From positions 1-64,000 of the forward strand of contig NZ_LFNE01000015.1 of the NCBI RefSeq assembly GCF_001045455.1: a stretch of DNA of 64,000 nt, read 5' to 3'. Positions 1 through 7,969 of the stretch are shown piece after piece. The position numbers and the translations under genes were made by a program. Each line of letters starts with the position of its first letter. Position 1 is the first letter of the stretch. Source of the stretch: Chryseobacterium sp. FH2 (GTDB lineage Bacteria; Bacteroidota; Bacteroidia; Flavobacteriales; Weeksellaceae). The notes below the pieces were generated by a model. The model saw nothing but the letters and a program-made list of their open reading frames with translations. It searched no databases and had not been told where the DNA came from.

Positions 1-1634
1 TGCAAATGATGATGAACACACCCATTCTGAAATATTTTGTTTCCGATAACTACCATCTCCAAAGTCCCAAAACTTTGATAAACGGAGAAGGGGAAATCAA
101 GATTGAAGCGAAGGAAACCAATGTAGCAGGAACTCAAAAACTTTTGATGCACTCAGAAGAAATTGTAACAGTAAATTCCAAAGGGACAGTAAATGCAAAA
201 GGACAGGAAGGGACTAATCACACCAATATTGCAGAGACATTTACTCCGACAGATATTTTACTTGATGCTACCTGCATCGTACAGTTTAGACCCAAAAGTA
301 ATTGGAAAGGCGAATTTGGCTTCGATTGGTTTAGAATTGGGGACACTGGTCTTGATGGAGATACAAAGTACGATACGTTAATTGGTCAATATTACACAAA
401 AGCAATTTCCGAGCCCACAACAACCAGGAATAATAATGTCAATTTGTGGACAACATTTTTCCAATTAGACCCACAGCCAACCGCTTTTTCAGCATACAAT
501 AAATTAGAAACTTTAAAAAATTTATATGGTAATTATCTGTATTCCTTAGAAAACGATTCTTCTGGAAATCCAGTAAGAAAAAGATATTATAGACCTTTTA
601 TTACTTTGTTTCCAAGAACTCCGGACCCGTCAAACTCTAGAAAATTTATAGAAAAAGGAGAAGCAGAACTTGAATTATATTTAGAATTTCAGAAAATAGA
701 TGGCAAAGAAATAAAACCAGACCAGGTTATTTTTGAAGTAGATGGGGCAATTGCAAATAATTCTCATCCCATCATTCGTGTTGATAAACATACAATTCCA
801 AAAGGAGATTTAAAAAAGAAAATTGAAATAACACTAACTTGTAATGCAACTTTTAATGCAGATAAAGATATTAATGTCGTATCCATTATGCTGGATGAAA
901 AAGGTAATGAGAAAAGCAGACAATCTGCTGGGGTTCTTAGGATTATCGCACCAACAAAACAATTACAAAAAAATATAGTAATTGTAAGAGTACGTACAAG
1001 TGCTGGAAATGGAAGATATTCTGGAATAAGGGAATTTAATAGAAATGTAAAACAAGCATTGATTGTTCCAAATATTGTAGAAAAAGTAACGAATTCAAAA
1101 GGTTCGTTAGAGGATATTGTTTTAGATGTGCGAAAATCTGCGGACAATTATAATTCTATTGATTTTAACACAGAATTTGGAGTTACAGGAAAAAATCTTG
1201 TAAATGAAGATGGTAATACTATAAATCTACAAAATTATTTAAAAGCTGAACTTGAAAGGAAGTATCCTAATCAATTTACCAATCATTTTAAATTATTTTT
1301 TTTAGATAATTTGAATGATTATGTGAAAACTAATCTTCCTGATGGAGGATATTCAGAAGCAAGTACATTAGGTTATTCTAACAGAAACACGGATTTTGGA
1401 ATTATGTTTGGCAATCACGACGATTCAACTATTGGCCACGAATGTCTCCACGGCTTAGGACTTCCACATTCTTTTTATGGTACTGATTATATCTATAAAG
1501 CTCTAAAAACTGATAATGTAATGGATTATTCACATTTAACAATTGATAAAGTTACCGGTCTGCCAAGTACAAAATTAGATAGAGTTTCAACTTGGTATTG
1601 GCAGTGGAAAAAAGTAAACTCAAATATTACCTAA
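1..1634 (+). CDS. Zinc-metalloprotease toxin/effector, probably 5'-partial
   Basis: Secreted or injected protease-type toxin; the exact family is not recognised. The C-terminal part has a clear zincin site HExxHxxGxxH at about residues 478-488 (numbering from the first ATG at position 6), with a likely Met-turn (VMDYS) near residue 506. The N-terminal 60-70 residues are rich in short beta-like repeats (KIEAKE, HSEEIVTVNSKG) that resemble the beta-helical end of a VgrG-like spike or another carrier; that is inference. The reading frame is open to the left edge, so the gene may begin outside the window. The stop lies 2 bases before the ATG of a lipoprotein gene, the layout of a toxin with its immunity gene. 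A relic of a second copy of its C-terminus lies at about 2917-3016. Confidence 0.7.
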   Translation, partial: QMMMNTPILKYFVSDNYHLQSPKTLINGEGEIKIEAKETNVAGTQKLLMHSEEIVTVNSKGTVNAKGQEGTNHTNIAETFTPTDILLDATCIVQFRPKSNWKGEFGFDWFRIGDTGLDGDTKYDTLIGQYYTKAISEPTTTRNNNVNLWTTFFQLDPQPTAFSAYNKLETLKNLYGNYLYSLENDSSGNPVRKRYYRPFITLFPRTPDPSNSRKFIEKGEAELELYLEFQKIDGKEIKPDQVIFEVDGAIANNSHPIIRVDKHTIPKGDLKKKIEITLTCNATFNADKDINVVSIMLDEKGNEKSRQSAGVLRIIAPTKQLQKNIVIVRVRTSAGNGRYSGIREFNRNVKQALIVPNIVEKVTNSKGSLEDIVLDVRKSADNYNSIDFNTEFGVTGKNLVNEDGNTINLQNYLKAELERKYPNQFTNHFKLFFLDNLNDYVKTNLPDGGYSEASTLGYSNRNTDFGIMFGNHDDSTIGHECLHGLGLPHSFYGTDYIYKALKTDNVMDYSHLTIDKVTGLPSTKLDRVSTWYWQWKKVNSNIT

Positions 1635-1636
1635 AT

Positions 1637-2593
1637 ATGAAAACACTTTTAATAAATATTATCGCCATACTACTATTTAATAGTTGTAATGCACAAACAA
1701 AACAAAAACAATATTATAAATTAAATGCTATGTTTGAAACTTTTGATTTTGAAAAATTTGAAAATGAAAATAACAAATTCAGAAAAGATGAATATTCTGA
1801 CCAATATATATTTAGAGACAAAGGAATAGTGACTATTATGAAACCGGAAGATATTTCAATTTTACCACCGAACTCATTTTTTACAACATATAAAGAGTTT
1901 TATAGTAATGGGAATATTAAAAGTAAAGGAAAATATTTTGGAGATTGTAAATTTTATCGATTTTCTAATAAAATAGGAAATTGGTACTATTTTGATGAAA
2001 AAGGAAAATTATTACAGCAAGTAGATGAAGATAAAAAGTTTGGAAAATTCAGCTACAATGAGGTATTAAAATTTTTAGAAACACAAAAATATATTAATCT
2101 TAATACAGGAGAAGGAAGAGATAAGATAGAAGTGAAGTATTATTATTCTGATAAATCAACAAAAAAATTATGGTATATTGTAATTAGTATAGGTGAAGCA
2201 TATCAAATACCAGGAGAAGGCTATCGTGTAGAGCAAAAAGGTAAATGGTATGCTTTAGATGGAAACACAGGTGAGACAATTAAAGAAAAACAATTATTAA
2301 ATTATAGAGAAATAATACCAGACTTTGAGCAACAATTCCCTTGGTTAATAGAATCAACAGCAGTGTATAAAACCCACGAAGGCAAAGACTATACCCAATC
2401 AGAATGGCAAGCCTATGAAGAAGAGGAATATGAAGCCTACTGCAAAAGAACAGGGAGACCTTATACGCCTAAAAGCCAAGAACCAACAGCAGAGAACCAA
2501 GGAGACAAAAGTCCTTTCCTTGCAGAAGACTGGGAAAAAGGCGATGATAAAACACCCAGGAAAAAAGGATTTTGGGATAATCTGTTTGGGTAA
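1637..2593 (+). CDS. Putative immunity lipoprotein 1 (YwqK/MORN-like)
   Basis: 318-residue lipoprotein beginning with a signal peptide and lipobox (LFNSC, Cys at about residue 16). The start at 1637 is preferred over an upstream in-frame codon because it begins the signal peptide. The middle holds a MORN/YwqK-like block (KEFYSNGNIKSKGKYFG, then NWYYFDEKGKL), the repeat found in proteins annotated as YwqK-family antitoxins. The last 50 residues form a hydrophilic tail ending in FWDNLFG that is shared, almost base for base, with the paralogues at 3019 and 4041. It sits 2 bases after the toxin stop, so it is the best candidate for the cognate immunity protein. A lipidated protein facing the periplasm would fit a toxin that acts there. 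Function is inferred from context. Confidence 0.65.
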   Translation: MKTLLINIIAILLFNSCNAQTKQKQYYKLNAMFETFDFEKFENENNKFRKDEYSDQYIFRDKGIVTIMKPEDISILPPNSFFTTYKEFYSNGNIKSKGKYFGDCKFYRFSNKIGNWYYFDEKGKLLQQVDEDKKFGKFSYNEVLKFLETQKYINLNTGEGRDKIEVKYYYSDKSTKKLWYIVISIGEAYQIPGEGYRVEQKGKWYALDGNTGETIKEKQLLNYREIIPDFEQQFPWLIESTAVYKTHEGKDYTQSEWQAYEEEEYEAYCKRTGRPYTPKSQEPTAENQGDKSPFLAEDWEKGDDKTPRKKGFWDNLFG

Positions 2594-2595
2594 AT
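2438..2595 (+). repeat. Long direct repeat, copy A (immunity gene 3' ends)
   Basis: About 155 bases encoding the shared tail, from tactgcaaaagaacaggg to the stop. The other copies are at 3874-4029 (B) and 4945-5103 (C). By eye the copies are nearly identical, with only a few changes and a small insertion in C near its end. Such repeats allow recombination or gene conversion between immunity cassettes. Confidence 0.85.
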
Positions 2596-2604
2596 AGAAT
2601 TACT

Positions 2605-2934
2605 ATGAAACATTTTATAATAATTGCTTTTATAATAATTGGGTATTGGAGTTGCACAGTCCAAAGACAAAAGAGCTATGCGACCAATACTAACCCTATA
2701 AAAGATTCTATTATGTTTGAAAAATTTAATTTTGAGTTAGATAAGACAGATTATGTGGGATACGAATATGCAGAAGATTCTTATAATAGTTATGGTGCAA
2801 ATGGCTTTTATAAGCTAAAAAATGGAGGAGTTTTTAACCCTGATGAGGGAGTTGATTATTACAGCTACTACGTAGTTCCTCCTCTGCCAAGTTATTTTTC
2901 TTTTTTTTACAGATATTTTAGATTGATAAGGTAA
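2605..2934 (+). pseudogene. Truncated immunity lipoprotein 2
   Basis: 109-residue open frame with its own signal peptide and lipobox (GYWSC). Its first 90 or so residues parallel the N-termini of the neighbouring immunity paralogues, including the FEKFNFE segment that matches FETFDFEKFE. It lacks the whole MORN-like and C-terminal half. From about base 2910 the DNA stops resembling an immunity gene and instead resembles the 3' end of the metalloprotease toxin in another frame. The gene is therefore a deletion product fused to a toxin tail. It could still make a short secreted lipoprotein, but I treat it as a relic. Confidence 0.6.
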
Positions 2935-3016
2935 CGATACAACCTCATACAACAATCAGCAGAATAAGTAGTTGGTATTGGCAATGGAAAATTGTAAACC
3001 CCAATATAAATTAAAG
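2917..3016 (+). pseudogene. Relic of a second toxin C-terminus
   Basis: Read in the frame ending at the TAA at 3014-3016, this stretch encodes IDKVT, then SRISSWYWQWKIVNPNIN and a stop. It aligns with the toxin C-terminus IDKVTGLPSTKLDRVSTWYWQWKKVNSNIT that ends at 1634. As with the intact toxin, an immunity-like gene starts 2 bases after its stop (3019). This shows that a second toxin-immunity cassette once stood here and that its toxin was removed except for the last 30 or so codons. Confidence 0.7.
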
Positions 3017-3018
3017 TT

Positions 3019-4029
3019 ATGTGGAATAGATTTTTAGTAATAATAATATTTAGCCTTTTGCAAAATTGCAGAACAGGTATAATAACAGAAGAATTAAAAA
3101 AAGATAAGATTATGTTTGAAACATTTGATTACGGAAAATTTGAAATAGAAAATGGAAAATATAAAGACCCTAACCGTTCATCGGATATTTATGTATTTGG
3201 TAGAGGTAGAGAAGTAATGGCATCTTGGACGGATATTTATGAGATTCCTCCGTTTCCTTATTTTTACTGGTCATATAAAGAATTTTATGAACAACCTAAT
3301 CAACCTAACACAATCAAGGAAAAGGGAAAATATTTTGGTGATGTACGCTTGGGTTCGTTTGGAAGAATTGAAATTGGACATTGGTACTATTTTGACGAAA
3401 AAGGAAAATTAATAAAAGAAGTAGATGAGGATAAGAAGTTCGGAAAATTCAGCTATAACGAAGTCTTAAAATTTCTGGACAGTAAAAAAGATATTAATCT
3501 CAATACCGGAGAAGGCAGAGATAAGTTTGAGGTTCAATATTACTATTCCGATAAATCAACTAAAAAACTTTGGAAAATTTTTGTAAAAATTGGTGAACCT
3601 CAAGATGGTCCTCCGCCTCCTGGATATAAATATGAAAAAGGAGAAACTATAAGTTATTCTTATCAAAAAGGCAAATACTACTATTTAGATGGCGATACAG
3701 GAGAACAAATTAAAACTACAGATAAACGTTTATTAGATTATAAAGAAATTATACCCAATTTTGAAGAAAAATTTCCAAAACTAATAGAATCTGCACAAAT
3801 CTACAAAACCCACGAAGGCAAAGCCTACACCCAAGCAGAATGGCAAGCCTACGAAGAAAAAGAATACGAAGCTTACTGCAAAAGAACAGGGAGACCTTAT
3901 ACGCCTAAAAGCCAAGAACCAACAGCAGAGAACCAAGGAGACAAAAGTCCTTTCCTTGCAGAAGACTGGGAAAAAGGCGATGATAAAACACCCAGGAAAA
4001 AAGGATTTTGGGATAATTTGTTTGGGTAA
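3019..4029 (+). CDS. Putative immunity lipoprotein 3 (YwqK/MORN-like)
   Basis: 336-residue paralogue of the protein at 1637, with signal peptide and lipobox (LLQNC). It has the same order of parts: FETFDYGKFE, a MORN-like KEKGKYFG and HWYYFDEKGKL block, a helical YNEVLKFLDSKK segment, YYSDKSTKKLW, and the tail ending in FWDNLFG. The copy differs most in its N-terminal two thirds (for example a Pro-rich loop near residue 200) and hardly at all in the tail, as expected where specificity diverges but the 3' end recombines. It follows the toxin relic at 2917-3016 and would be the immunity partner of that lost toxin (inference). Confidence 0.65.
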   Translation: MWNRFLVIIIFSLLQNCRTGIITEELKKDKIMFETFDYGKFEIENGKYKDPNRSSDIYVFGRGREVMASWTDIYEIPPFPYFYWSYKEFYEQPNQPNTIKEKGKYFGDVRLGSFGRIEIGHWYYFDEKGKLIKEVDEDKKFGKFSYNEVLKFLDSKKDINLNTGEGRDKFEVQYYYSDKSTKKLWKIFVKIGEPQDGPPPPGYKYEKGETISYSYQKGKYYYLDGDTGEQIKTTDKRLLDYKEIIPNFEEKFPKLIESAQIYKTHEGKAYTQAEWQAYEEKEYEAYCKRTGRPYTPKSQEPTAENQGDKSPFLAEDWEKGDDKTPRKKGFWDNLFG

Positions 4030-4031
4030 AT
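3874..4031 (+). repeat. Long direct repeat, copy B
   Basis: Second copy of the 3' tail repeat shared by the immunity paralogues. The identity with copy A continues past the stop codon into the short spacer (taaatagaattattatgaaa against taaatagaattactatgaaa), so the repeat reaches the start of the next paralogue. Confidence 0.85.
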
Positions 4032-4040
4032 AGAATTATT

Positions 4041-5103
4041 ATGAAAAAAACAATGTTCATCATATTTTTGTCATTTATAGCATTTGGTTGTAAAGGGCAA
4101 GAGCCTAATAAAAAGTCAGATACACTAATCAGAAAATCTAAAGAAATGTACTATATACCTAATATAAATTCCAATTTTGAAACATTTGATTTCAAAAGAA
4201 CAAGAGAAGAAACCTTAAAGATACCTTCACAAGCTGCTGCTTTGCAGGATTCTGAGGCAAAAGAAAAGGGATATTACTATGAAGGAAAATTAGATGAGAA
4301 CAGGTCTATCTATAGAAGTTTTTTTGAGATAATGGGGGAAAATAAAAAATTTATAATAAAACCCGGAGAATATGATCCTTTGGAAATTATATATTACAAT
4401 AATTCCCCTTTCATGATACAAAAAACTTTTTATCCTAATGGCAATATCAAAGAAAAGGGGTTAAAAATCGTCAAAGGTAATGTCTATAAAGGAACTTGGT
4501 ATTATTTTGATGAAAATGGAAAACTGACACATACCATAGATAATGATAAGCTATTTGGTTTTTCTTGGGAAGATGTAGAAAAATTTATGGAAGAACAGAA
4601 AATCCCAATGTTATTAGGAAATGCAAATCATAGTGGAAATTCAATTAACCGATGGTCTCCTTTAATTTATCCCCAATCGTCAGAAAAAGATTCTACACAA
4701 AAAGCAGGTAGAAAACTATGGAGAATAACATGGAGAGGAGATTCTTTTAATCAATATTTCGAAATAGTTTTAGATGGTGACACTGGAAAAATGTTAACAA
4801 GAAAAAAATATTGGGTAAAAGAAGAGCCGGGGGACAATGTGCCAGAACCAATAATAGAAGATTTTACTGCAGTTTATAAAACTCAAAGGCAAAAATTACA
4901 CAAAATCAGAATGGCAAGCCTACGAAGAAAAAGAATACGAAGCCTACTGCAAAAGAACAGGGAGACCTTATACGCCTAAAAGCCAAGAACCAACAGCAGA
5001 GAACCAAGGAGACAAAAGTCCTTTCCTTGCAGAAGACTGGGAAAAAGGCGATGATAAAACATCTAGAAAGAAAAAAGGATTTTGGGATAATCTGTTTGGG
5101 TAA
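4041..5103 (+). pseudogene. Immunity lipoprotein 4, frameshifted near its 3' end
   Basis: A fourth paralogue with lipobox (AFGC) and the MORN-like segment GNIKEKG, then TWYYFDENGKL. The open frame stops at 4979. Near 4880 the sequence reads caaaggc where paralogues have cacgaaggc, a net loss of 2 bases. After that point the conserved tail (WQAYEEKEYEAYCKRTG through FWDNLFG) continues in another frame to the TAA at 5101-5103. As it stands, translation gives a 312-residue protein with an unrelated 25-residue end. The mutation must be recent, since the out-of-frame tail is still nearly identical to the intact copies. A sequencing error is possible but cannot be judged here. Confidence 0.7.
4945..5103 (+). 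repeat. Long direct repeat, copy C
   Basis: Third copy of the tail repeat, lying out of frame with the gene upstream of it because of the 2-base loss near 4880. It carries a few extra bases (aaaacatctagaaagaaaaaagg) relative to copies A and B just before the FWDNLFG codons. Confidence 0.8.
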
Positions 5104-5118
5104 TCAATTTACAGCTGT

Positions 5119-5652
5119 ATGAAAAACTTTATTCTTTTTTGCCTTTATAATAAGTTTAGCAAGTTACTGCAATGCCCAGCAACGAAAACGTTTTGAAAAA
5201 ACAAACAAAACAACGGCTAAAAACTAAAAAAATGAAAAGACCCGGCATTAATAATAAATTTGAAACTTTGAATTTGAGGATTATAAGAACGGAATGAAAA
5301 TTACGAAAAATCCAGATATTGTAAAAAGGGGAAATAAGAAATGTTTATAAATACAGGAAATAAACAGAAAATGAGATGATTGAAAGTAATTGAAATTGAA
5401 GGAACTAAAGAGTATTTACTAAGAATAGAACGTATAAAAATTTTATATATATGCGGGAAAAACGGATATATTCAAGATAAAGGACTATTATCTAAGGCTA
5501 CTCAAATTGCTTTAGACGAAAAATACCAATTTGAGGAAAGCGGCAAACTCATCAAAAACATAGTCCACAATAAAGGTTGGGATTTCAGCTATGAAGATGT
5601 AATAGCATTTGTAAAAGAAAAATATAAGGATAAAACATTCACATCGTTGTGA
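5119..5652 (+). pseudogene. Decayed immunity lipoprotein 5, cut by the CRISPR array
   Basis: Starts with ATG AAA AAC TTT and, after a frameshift, continues as a lipoprotein signal (SLASYCNAQQ). Several stops and frameshifts follow, including a relic of the FETFDFE segment near 5255-5275. An open stretch at 5380-5652 still matches the family middle: YQFEESGKLIKNIVHNKGWDFSYEDVIAFVKEK corresponds to YYFDEKGKLIKEVDEDKKFGKFSYNEVLKFL. The match ends abruptly at the first CRISPR repeat at 5646, so the C-terminal half is missing. The last codons of this frame lie inside the repeat. Confidence 0.7.
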
Positions 5653-6629
5653 ATTGCTTTCATTTTTAAGTATCTTTGAGATATAACACAACAATTCTTG
5701 TAATCATGGCAAATTGGTGTAAGTTGTGAATTGCTTTCATTTTTAAGTATCTTTGAGATATTACACAACTAATCATTTTAATCAGATTGGCGAAACCCTG
5801 TTGTGAATTGCTTTCAATTTTAAGTATCTTTGAGATATTATACAACTTGACGAGAAAACAGGGAATGCGGAATTTAGTTGTGAATTGCTTTCAATTTTAA
5901 GTATCTTTGAGATATTACACAACTCTTACGGAATAATTATACGGACAAAATTAGTTGTGAATTGCTTTCAATTTTAAGTATCTTTGAGATATTAAAAAAA
6001 AGATATTATACAACCGATTTTCAAAAGTGGCTTAAAGAACACTAGTTGTGAATTGCTTTCAATTTTAAGTATCTTTGAGATATTATACAACCAACCAGGG
6101 CGGGGGAAACCCCGCTTTTAAGTTGTGAATTGCTTTCAATTTTAAGTATCTTTGAGATATTATACAACCTATCAGTATAATGATAAAGAGGGGGATTAGT
6201 TGTGAATTGCTTTCAATTTTAAGTATCTTTGAGATATTATACAACTAATTATTAATTTAAGTAGTACAATCCAAAGTTGTGAATTGCTTTCAATTTTAAG
6301 TATCTTTGAGATATTATACAACTACCGGGATGGTAACTGCCTCATGTAATCTGTTGTGAATTGCTTTCAATTTTAAGTATCTTTGAGATATTATACAACA
6401 AACTTTGATGATTGAAAATGTAATTCTGGTTGTGAATTGCTTTCAATTTTAAGTATCTTTGAGATATTATACAACAAAGTGATTACTTTTGCATCGGATG
6501 CCATAGTTGTGAATTGCTTTCAATTTTAAGTATCTTTGAGATATTATACAACCCTCATCAGTATCCTCCTCATCCTCTGCCTGTTGTGAATTGCTTTCAA
6601 TTTTAAGTATCTTTGAGATATTATACAAC
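5646..6629 (+). CRISPR. Type II-C CRISPR array, 13 repeats and 12 spacers
   Basis: Repeats are 47 bp, starting GTTGTGAATTGCTTTC and ending GATATTATACAAC. They begin at 5646, 5723, 5800, 5877, 5954, 6045, 6122, 6199, 6276, 6353, 6429, 6506 and 6583. Eleven spacers are 30 bp and one (6400-6428) is 29 bp. Repeats 1, 2 and 4 carry substitutions (aatttt to attttt, tatacaac to cacacaac types) and repeat 5 has a 14-base insertion; repeat 3 and repeats 6-13 are uniform. The decayed end is therefore the left one. The GTTGT start matches the crRNA sense strand of other II-C arrays and is complementary to the tracrRNA at 13084-13099, so crRNAs are read rightwards. Every intact repeat contains TTG, 21 bases, TATCTTTG, a full promoter. 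The array converges on cas2. Confidence 0.97.
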
Positions 6630-6639
6630 CTCAAAAATT

Positions 6640-6666
6640 AATCCACTGAAATTCAGTGGATTTTGT
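6640..6666. terminator. Bidirectional terminator between array and cas2
   Basis: Perfect inverted repeat AATCCACTGAA / TTCAGTGGATT around one central A, followed by TTTTG on the plus strand and preceded by AAAAATTA, which reads as a U-rich tail on the minus strand. It can end both array transcripts and the cas9-cas1-cas2 transcript. Confidence 0.75.
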
Positions 6667-6686
6667 ATTTATTTAGGATTTAAAAT

Positions 6687-7028
<342 letters not shown>

Positions 7029-7071
7029 TTATTATATTATGTACGCTGTAAAAAGTACAATGACCAATCAT

Positions 7072-7965
7072 TCATTTCAATTCAGGATATGAGATGAGTC
7101 GCTTCTCTCCTGTATAACATTTATAAAGCGAAGTTGCAGTCGTTTTTACCGCTACCAACAATGGTCTTGTCTTATCATCTATCATCACATCTTTAGTTGC
7201 TATTTGCAGGATGTGGGCTTTAAATTCTTTAGTCAGTTCTTCGGATTCAGGATTTTTGGTCAGCCAATCCATTACCAACAAATCGACGAATGGGCGGTAA
7301 GGTTCCATCAAATCATCGGCAAGACAGTAAGGATTGTACTTATTTTTATGGAAAATTCCCAGAACAGGCAACAAACCCGTTTCTACAATCGCCCTTGCAA
7401 CAATACTTCTGAGTACTGAATATCCAAAGTTGAAAAATTGATTAGGCGAATCTCCAAAACGCTGTCTGAGAAAATCCAAACTAATGAGATACTTCCAGTA
7501 ATGTTGCGCTGCGATGCCTTCCATATTGGTAATATCACCACTTTTGACGTTATTTTGATAGTCAATCATTGGTTCGTAATAGTTGCCCAATCTTCTCAAA
7601 ACCTCTTTTTGGTTTTCAATTTTACATTCGATGGTTTGTTTCCAGAGTTGTTTTTTGAGAGGTTCGCTGGCTTCTAATTGGTCTTTTATCCGGTCGGAAT
7701 GTTCGGTGTGACCGTGAAGCGGCAGCATAATTCCGTGTGGCAAATGATGTGTATCGCAACTAACGACCACCACATTCTTCCCCATCATTTTCTGAATGAG
7801 CTGATGCGAAATAGTAATCTGAAAATGGTCCAGCATCAGCAATCCCAAATCTTCCACCGGAACTTTGCCTTTCATCTCGTTGGAAGAAGGTTCCATAATG
7901 TACATCTGCTCGTCTTTGAGCTTGAGATAGGCGGGATTGCCGATGTAGATGGAGCGGGTTATCAT
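7072..7965 (-). CDS. cas1: CRISPR-associated integrase Cas1 (type II)
   Basis: 297 residues. Cas1 is the catalytic subunit that inserts new spacers. The metal-binding residues are visible as the Glu of MEGIAAQHYWKYL, the His of LPVLGIFHKNKYNP and the acidic residues of LADDLMEPYRP, in the usual order. It starts 4 bases after the cas9 stop, so the two are probably translationally coupled. No csn2 or cas4 lies nearby, which places the locus in subtype II-C. Confidence 0.96.
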   Translation of the reverse strand: MITRSIYIGNPAYLKLKDEQMYIMEPSSNEMKGKVPVEDLGLLMLDHFQITISHQLIQKMMGKNVVVVSCDTHHLPHGIMLPLHGHTEHSDRIKDQLEASEPLKKQLWKQTIECKIENQKEVLRRLGNYYEPMIDYQNNVKSGDITNMEGIAAQHYWKYLISLDFLRQRFGDSPNQFFNFGYSVLRSIVARAIVETGLLPVLGIFHKNKYNPYCLADDLMEPYRPFVDLLVMDWLTKNPESEELTKEFKAHILQIATKDVMIDDKTRPLLVAVKTTATSLYKCYTGEKRLISYPELK

Positions 7966-7969
7966 ATGC

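Noticed and set aside
5646..6629. Self-targeting spacers
   Set aside because: Reading by eye I found no match of any spacer to other parts of this window; a full search was not possible.
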